DNA of 10,040 nt from an uncultured Oscillospiraceae bacterium (GTDB lineage Bacteria > Bacillota > Clostridia > Oscillospirales > Oscillospiraceae), in assembly GCA_904398675.1 (NCBI GenBank), contig CAJFPI010000008.1:1-10040 (forward strand), written 5' to 3'. The notes under the pieces are model-generated. The model did no database searches, was not told the origin of the DNA, and saw only the letters and a program-made list of their open reading frames with translations. A program made the translations under genes and the position numbers. Shown piece after piece: positions 6,076 to 10,040 of the stretch. Position 1 is the stretch's first letter. Every line of letters begins with the position of its first letter.

Positions 6076-6142
6076 GGGGCACGGCACCCGCCCCATTGGG
6101 GGATGCCGCAGGCGGATATGTGAGAAAAAGAGAGGAGTTTCC

Positions 6143-7321
6143 ATGCAGCAAGCAGTACAGACAGGCGGCCTTAGGCTGCCGGAAAATTTTGAGAGCTACG
6201 GTGAGGCCCGGAAAAAGGGGTTCCTCCACATGAAGGAGCTGAAGGAGCAGGGGAAACGAGTTGTGGGCATGTTCTGCTCCTTTGTCCCCACGGAGCTGGT
6301 ATACGCCGCCGGCGCGCTTCCGGTGGGGCTGTGCGCCTTCAGCGACGAGCCTATCCCGGCGGCGGAGGCGGACCTGCCCCGGAACCTCTGCCCGCTGATC
6401 AAGGCCAGCTACGGCTTTGCCCTGACGGATACCTGCCCCTATTTCTATTTCTCCGATCTGGTGGTGGGCGAGACCACCTGCGACGGGAAACGGAAGATGT
6501 TCGAGCTGCTCAACAGCATCAAGGAGACCTATGTGATGCAGCTGCCCTTCCGGCGGGATGAGAAGGCGCTGGCCTTTTGGAAGGATGAGATCGTCGCCTT
6601 CAAGGAGAAACTGGAGCAGACCTTCGGCGTCACCATCACAGAGGAGGATGTCCGCCGGGCCATCCAGGCGAAAAACCGGGAGCGGGACGTGATGCGCCGC
6701 TTTCTGGAGCTGGGCAAGCTGAACCCCGCCCCCCTCAGCGGCTATGAGATGGGGACCCGGGCGGATGCGGGCAGCTTTTCCTTCAACCTGGAGGAGCGCT
6801 GCGACAAAATCGAGGAGCGGATCCGGGAGATCCAGGCGGACTGGGAGGCCAATTACAAGGATACTCCCAGCACCCGCCCCCGCCTCCTGGTCACCGGCTG
6901 CCCCAACGCGGGCGTCCGGGAGAAGATCATCCGGGCGGTGGAGGAGATGGGGGCCGACGTGGTGGCCTTCGACACCTGCAACGGCATCCGGGAGAAGGTG
7001 GAGAAGGTGGACGAGACAAATCCCGATGTCTACGACGCCCTGGCCAGGAAATACCTCAACATCACCTGCTCCGTCATGAGCCCCAATGAGAGCCGGCGGA
7101 CGTACATCGGGCAGATGATCGACGAGTATCAGATCGACGGCGTTCTGGAAATCGTCCTCCAGTCCTGCCATACCTACGCCGTGGAGGCGGACCTCATCAA
7201 GCGCTATGTCACGGAGGAGAAACACCTCCCCTACCTCAACATTGAGACCGACTACTCCCAGGCGGACAGCGGCCAGATCAACACCCGCCTGGAGGCCTTC
7301 CTGGAGACCATCATGCCATGA
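6143..7321 (+). CDS. Double-cubane-cluster / 2-hydroxyacyl-CoA dehydratase family reductase subunit, 392 aa
   Basis: The protein belongs to the HgdB/FldB-like 2-hydroxyacyl-CoA dehydratase D-component superfamily, most similar in layout to the stand-alone double-cubane cluster reductases (YjiM-like). Visible marks are C45 in MFCSFVPTELVYAAGALPVG, C64, C83 in NLCPLIKASYGF, C98 in DTCPYFYFSDLVVGETTCDG, C113, then C253 (VTGCPNAG), C279 (FDTCNGIRE), C309 and C342 (LQSCHTYAVE), and a C-terminal ETDYSQADSGQINTRLEAF. Several of these would ligate Fe-S clusters, which makes the enzyme oxygen-sensitive and cytoplasmic. Only one such subunit is present, whereas true dehydratases use two, so a reductase is favoured. 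The start at 6143 follows an AGAGGAG site. Its stop overlaps the activase start (ATGA), which supports one complex. The physiological substrate is unknown. Confidence 0.88.
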   Translation: MQQAVQTGGLRLPENFESYGEARKKGFLHMKELKEQGKRVVGMFCSFVPTELVYAAGALPVGLCAFSDEPIPAAEADLPRNLCPLIKASYGFALTDTCPYFYFSDLVVGETTCDGKRKMFELLNSIKETYVMQLPFRRDEKALAFWKDEIVAFKEKLEQTFGVTITEEDVRRAIQAKNRERDVMRRFLELGKLNPAPLSGYEMGTRADAGSFSFNLEERCDKIEERIREIQADWEANYKDTPSTRPRLLVTGCPNAGVREKIIRAVEEMGADVVAFDTCNGIREKVEKVDETNPDVYDALARKYLNITCSVMSPNESRRTYIGQMIDEYQIDGVLEIVLQSCHTYAVEADLIKRYVTEEKHLPYLNIETDYSQADSGQINTRLEAFLETIMP

Positions 7322-8112
7322 GCTTTTTTACGGGAATCGACATCGGCTCCACCGCCGCCAAGGTGGTAGTACTGGACGAGGGCGCCCTTTTGGAGCGGTT
7401 TGTGCTGCCCACCGGGTGGAGCAGCAAAGAGACTGCCGGGGAGATCGCCCGCCGCCTGGCGGCGGCGGGCTATCCGGCGGATCAGGCGAAAAAGATCGTG
7501 GCCACGGGGTACGGGCGGATCTCTGTGGACTACGCCCACAAGGTGGTAACGGAGATCACCTGCCACGGCCGGGGCGGCTCGGCCCTGGCCGGGGAGGACT
7601 GCACGGTGGTGGACATCGGCGGGCAGGACACCAAGGTCATCACCGTGGAGGGGGGGACGCCCGCCAGCTTTCTCATGAACGACAAATGCTCCGCCGGAAC
7701 CGGGAAATTCCTGGAGGTGATGGCAAACCGGCTGGGAGTGGACCTGGGGGAATTGTTCACCCTTGCGGCACAGGGGACGCCCCTGGAGATCAGCTCCATG
7801 TGCACGGTCTTTGCCGAGAGCGAGGTCATCAGCCACATTGGCGCCGGGGAGAGCCGGGCCGATATTGCTGCCGGGGTGGTGGAGTCTGTTATCACCAAGG
7901 TGGCTGGGCTCTGCGCCCGACACGGCCTCAAGGGCCGGGTGGTGCTCACCGGCGGGCTGTGCGAGAGCGCCTATGTGGTAGACCGCCTTTCAAAAAAGCT
8001 GGGCACGCCGGTCTATGCCGAGCCCCTGGGCCGCTATGCCGGGGCCCTGGGGGCGGCGCTGATCGCCCGGGGCATGCCGGCCGGCGCACCCTTCCGCCCG
8101 GCGGCGGGGTAG
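7318..8112 (+). CDS. Acyl-CoA dehydratase activase / BcrAD-BadFG ATPase, 264 aa
   Basis: This is an ASKHA-fold ATPase that drives electrons, at the cost of ATP, into the double-cubane or dehydratase partner. The phosphate-1 motif is TGIDIGSTAAKVVVLD (residues 5-20), the phosphate-2 motif DIGGQDTKVI (99-108) and the adenosine motif VLTGGLCES (209-217). The two cysteines that share one [4Fe-4S] cluster across the dimer are visible as C124 in NDKCSAGTGKFLEVM and C162 in SSMCTVFAESEV. The length is that of YjiL/HgdC-type activators. The start overlaps the preceding stop by 4 bases, so both are made together, as expected for a functional pair. It is the last gene of this operon; a weak GCCG/CGGC hairpin followed by TTTTT (8126-8153) is the only terminator-like sequence after it. 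Confidence 0.92.
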   Translation: MSFFTGIDIGSTAAKVVVLDEGALLERFVLPTGWSSKETAGEIARRLAAAGYPADQAKKIVATGYGRISVDYAHKVVTEITCHGRGGSALAGEDCTVVDIGGQDTKVITVEGGTPASFLMNDKCSAGTGKFLEVMANRLGVDLGELFTLAAQGTPLEISSMCTVFAESEVISHIGAGESRADIAAGVVESVITKVAGLCARHGLKGRVVLTGGLCESAYVVDRLSKKLGTPVYAEPLGRYAGALGAALIARGMPAGAPFRPAAG

Positions 8113-8186
8113 CCTTCCCGCAGCGGCCGATGGGGACGCGGCATGGAGTTTTTCAGCGACAGATTTCCAAATTGGGACAAAAAGGC

Positions 8187-8215
8187 TTGACAACCGCCGG
8201 CGGGGCGTGTATGAT
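8187..8215 (+). promoter_or_regulatory. Near-consensus promoter of the trp operon
   Basis: TTGACA (8187-8192), exactly 17 bases, then TATGAT (8210-8215) form a strong sigma-A promoter. Transcription would start near 8222, about 45 bases before the base of T-box Stem I. Confidence 0.75.
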
Positions 8216-8263
8216 GTGAACCATAATTTTATAGAAAAACCGATGATGTGAAGATAACGTCTG

Positions 8264-8514
8264 TTGTGCCCTCACAGAGAGTCCGGATGGCTGAGAGCCG
8301 GGCAGAACGCAGGCAGGCAAATGGATCACGGAGGGCGCAGTCAAAGGCCCAGGGCCGAGTATTCTGCGACGTGCGGGCATACGTCAGTTGCCGGGGATAT
8401 GTTGGTATCCCGCAAAGTGCGCGGCAGAAAACAGCCGCGAAACAAGGTGGCACCGCGAGCGTTTTGATACGCCCGTCCTTGACGAAATTGTCAGGGACGG
8501 GCGTCTTTGTTTTT
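8264..8514 (+). promoter_or_regulatory. Tryptophan T-box leader (tRNA-Trp-sensing riboswitch)
   Basis: Stem I is closed by UGUGCCCUC (8265-8273) with GAGGGCGCA (8331-8339), encloses the conserved AGAGAG element and the GGAUGGCUGAGAGCC apical part, and carries a UGG codon (8322-8324), followed by A, as specifier for tryptophan. A later hairpin GACGU/ACGUC (8368-8385) suits Stem III. The T-box core AACAAGGTGGCACCGCGAG starts at 8441: AAGG (8444-8447) can pair with CCUU (8477-8480) as antiterminator, and the bulge UGGC (8448-8451) matches a GCCA tRNA end, so discriminator G as in bacterial tRNA-Trp. Uncharged tRNA-Trp would stabilise this form and let transcription reach trpE. Confidence 0.93.
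8469..8514 (+). terminator. Regulated intrinsic terminator of the T-box leader
   Basis: ACGCCCGTCCTTGAC (8469-8483) pairs along its full length, with one G-U pair, to the segment 8490-8504, leaving loop GAAATT. The U-rich run CTTTGTTTTT follows at 8505-8514. The left arm contains the CCTT that the antiterminator needs, so the two forms exclude each other. Confidence 0.93.
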
Positions 8515-8539
8515 CCCGTCCCGGAAAAGGAGGCTTACG

Positions 8540-10015
8540 ATGTACCATCCCACGTTGAAGGAGGCCAGGACCCTGGCCGCCGCCGGCGGGTACCGGGAGA
8601 TCCCGGTGGCCCGGGAGCTGCTCTCCGACTTCCTCACCCCCATCCAGGCCCTGCGCATTCTCCGGGCCCAGGACAACCACTGCTTTCTGCTGGAGTCCGC
8701 CGCCGACAGTGCCGGGTGGGGCCGCTGGTCCTTTCTGGGCTTTGAGCCGGAGCTGGAGATCACCTGCAAGGACGGCTTTGTGCAGGTCCGCTCCGGCGGA
8801 AACGTGGACACCCAGATCCAGCCTCCGGGGGAGGCCCTGCGGGAGATCCTGGCGGCGCACCGGAGCCCTAAAATCCCCGGCCTGCCCCCCTTTACCGGCG
8901 GGTTGGTGGGCTACTTCGCCTACGACTACATCAAGTATGCCGAGCCCACGCTGCGCCTGCGGGCAAAAGATGAGGAGAAGTTCAAGGACATGGATTTGAT
9001 GCTCTTTCGCAGCGTCATTGCCTTTGACAACTACCGGCAGAAACTCTTCCTTATCACCAACGCCGACGCCTCTGACCTGGACGCCTCCTACCCCGCCGCC
9101 TGCCAGCAGCTGGAGCGGATGGCGGAGCTCCTCCGCCACGGCGCCCCCGCCCCACGCCGCCCCGCCAGGCTCACCACGCCGGTGGAGCCGCTTTTCTCCC
9201 GGGAGCAGTACTGCTCCATGGTGGAGAAGGCCAAGGGCCATATCCGGGAGGGGGACATCTTCCAGGTGGTGCTGTCCAACCGGCTGGAGGCCGGGTTTGA
9301 GGGCTCCCTGCTGGACGTCTACCGCATCCTCCGCTCCACCAACCCCTCCCCCTATCTCTTCTACTTCACCAGCGACGACATGGAGCTGGCCGGGGCCTCC
9401 CCGGAGACACTGGTAAAGCTGGAGGACGGGGTGCTCCACACCTTCCCCCTGGCGGGGACCCGCCCCCGGGGGAAAACGGCGGCGGAGGACCGGGCGCTGG
9501 AGGAGGACCTGCTCTCCGACGGGAAGGAGCTGGCCGAGCACAACATGCTGGTGGACCTGGGGCGCAACGACATGGGTAAGATCAGCCGGTTCGGCACAGT
9601 GGAGGTGGAGAAATATCTCTCCGTGGAGCGCTTTTCCCACGTCATGCACATCGGCTCCACCGTCCGGGGGGAGCTGCGGGAGGACCGCGACGCGGTGGAC
9701 GCCATCGACGCCATCCTCCCGGCGGGCACCCTCTCCGGAGCCCCCAAGCTGCGGGCGGCGGAGATCATTGATGCCTTGGAGAACAACAAGCGCGGCGTAT
9801 ATGGCGGGGCCATCGGCTACCTGGACTTCTCCGGGAATCTGGACACCTGTATCGCCATCCGCCTGGCCTTCCAGAAAAACGGGAAGGTGTTCATCCGCTC
9901 CGGGGCGGGCATCGTGGCCGACTCGGTGCCGGAGAAGGAGTATCAGGAGTGCCTCAACAAGGCCCAGGCGGTGGTCCGGGCCCTGGAGCTGGCCCAGAAG
10001 GAGAGAGACCTATGA
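8540..10015 (+). CDS. trpE: Anthranilate synthase component I, 491 aa
   Basis: TrpE converts chorismate to anthranilate, using ammonia from the glutaminase TrpG; it is the first committed step of tryptophan synthesis. The N-terminal domain has the tryptophan feedback-site motif LLES (residues 50-53), followed by GRWSFLGFEP. The C-terminal chorismate-binding domain shows SNPSPY-like TNPSPYLFYF (267-276), AGASPETLV, PLAGTRPRG, DLGRNDMG (339-346), HIGSTVRG, LPAGTLSGAPK (393-403) and GAGIVADSVPEKEYQE (455-470), all well conserved. It is full length for the family. The start at 8540 lies 6-7 bases after a strong AAAAGGAGG site; an earlier in-frame start at 8507 would begin inside the terminator. 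The T-box above it and the overlapping trpG below confirm tryptophan rather than folate synthesis (PabB). Confidence 0.96.
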   Translation: MYHPTLKEARTLAAAGGYREIPVARELLSDFLTPIQALRILRAQDNHCFLLESAADSAGWGRWSFLGFEPELEITCKDGFVQVRSGGNVDTQIQPPGEALREILAAHRSPKIPGLPPFTGGLVGYFAYDYIKYAEPTLRLRAKDEEKFKDMDLMLFRSVIAFDNYRQKLFLITNADASDLDASYPAACQQLERMAELLRHGAPAPRRPARLTTPVEPLFSREQYCSMVEKAKGHIREGDIFQVVLSNRLEAGFEGSLLDVYRILRSTNPSPYLFYFTSDDMELAGASPETLVKLEDGVLHTFPLAGTRPRGKTAAEDRALEEDLLSDGKELAEHNMLVDLGRNDMGKISRFGTVEVEKYLSVERFSHVMHIGSTVRGELREDRDAVDAIDAILPAGTLSGAPKLRAAEIIDALENNKRGVYGGAIGYLDFSGNLDTCIAIRLAFQKNGKVFIRSGAGIVADSVPEKEYQECLNKAQAVVRALELAQKERDL

Positions 10016-10040
10016 TTCTGCTCATTGACAACTACGACAG
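10012..10040 (+). CDS. trpG: Anthranilate synthase component II (glutamine amidotransferase), first residues only
   Basis: Only the first nine codons or so are in the window: MILLIDNYDS, the usual start of the TrpG/PabA class I glutaminases. The start overlaps the trpE stop by 4 bases (ATGA). Identity rests on this short match plus the position after trpE. Confidence 0.85.

Noticed and set aside
5828..7225. 465-codon minus-strand frame opposite LysR and the reductase
   Set aside because: Chance open frame in GC-rich DNA; it spans two real plus-strand genes and has low-complexity Pro/Ala/Gly tail and no recognisable domain.
8126..8153. GCCG/CGGC hairpin followed by TTTTT as terminator of the activase operon
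   Set aside because: Only 4 bp of stem and several bases between stem and T-run; too weak to call.
8384..9649. 421-codon minus-strand frame opposite the T-box and trpE
   Set aside because: It runs through the T-box RNA and the conserved trpE gene; composition is Gly/Val/His-rich without motifs.

Overview
The window most likely comes from a high-GC, strictly anaerobic Firmicute, probably a gut Clostridia of the Oscillospiraceae type. This is inferred from several things seen together: a tryptophan T-box leader, a LytTR response regulator, an oxygen-sensitive double-cubane-type reductase with its ATPase activase, AGGAGG-type ribosome binding sites, and GC-rich genes separated by AT-rich control sites. 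The species cannot be named from this sequence alone.

Left end (1-1475, minus strand): the start of ftsH (membrane AAA+ metalloprotease), cut by the window edge, is preceded by and overlaps an unrecognised 152-residue helical protein. Upstream of these lies a TetR-family regulator, separated from them by a perfect 15-bp-arm palindrome that probably terminates tetR transcription. A divergent promoter region (1476-1767) then leads into a plus-strand LytTR response regulator with no sensor kinase beside it. A pair of identical 9-bp direct repeats with a 12-bp gap in its 5' leader is a candidate binding site for the regulator itself.

Centre (2506-8112, plus strand): after about 390 bases of GC-rich sequence without a credible gene comes a clear control region: an AT-rich imperfect palindrome, a promoter with an extended -10 element, and a roughly 140-nt leader that can fold into a closed multi-helix structure. 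Six genes follow in close order: YedF (TusA plus DsrE-like domains), a class V aminotransferase/cysteine desulfurase of the selenium-linked type, a DUF3343 small protein, a LysR regulator, a double-cubane/2-hydroxyacyl-CoA dehydratase-type reductase subunit, and its BcrAD/BadFG-type activase. Four of them are joined by 4-base start/stop overlaps. The first three resemble a sulfur/selenium mobilisation and carrier set, and the last two resemble an ATP-driven low-potential electron-transfer pair. The selenium connection rests on known family associations; no selD or selenoprotein gene is visible here.

Right end (8113-10040, plus strand): a near-consensus promoter drives a tryptophan T-box leader (UGG specifier, UGGC tRNA-acceptor bulge, strong intrinsic terminator). 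This controls trpE, which overlaps the start of trpG at the window edge, so it is the beginning of a tryptophan biosynthesis operon regulated by uncharged tRNA-Trp.
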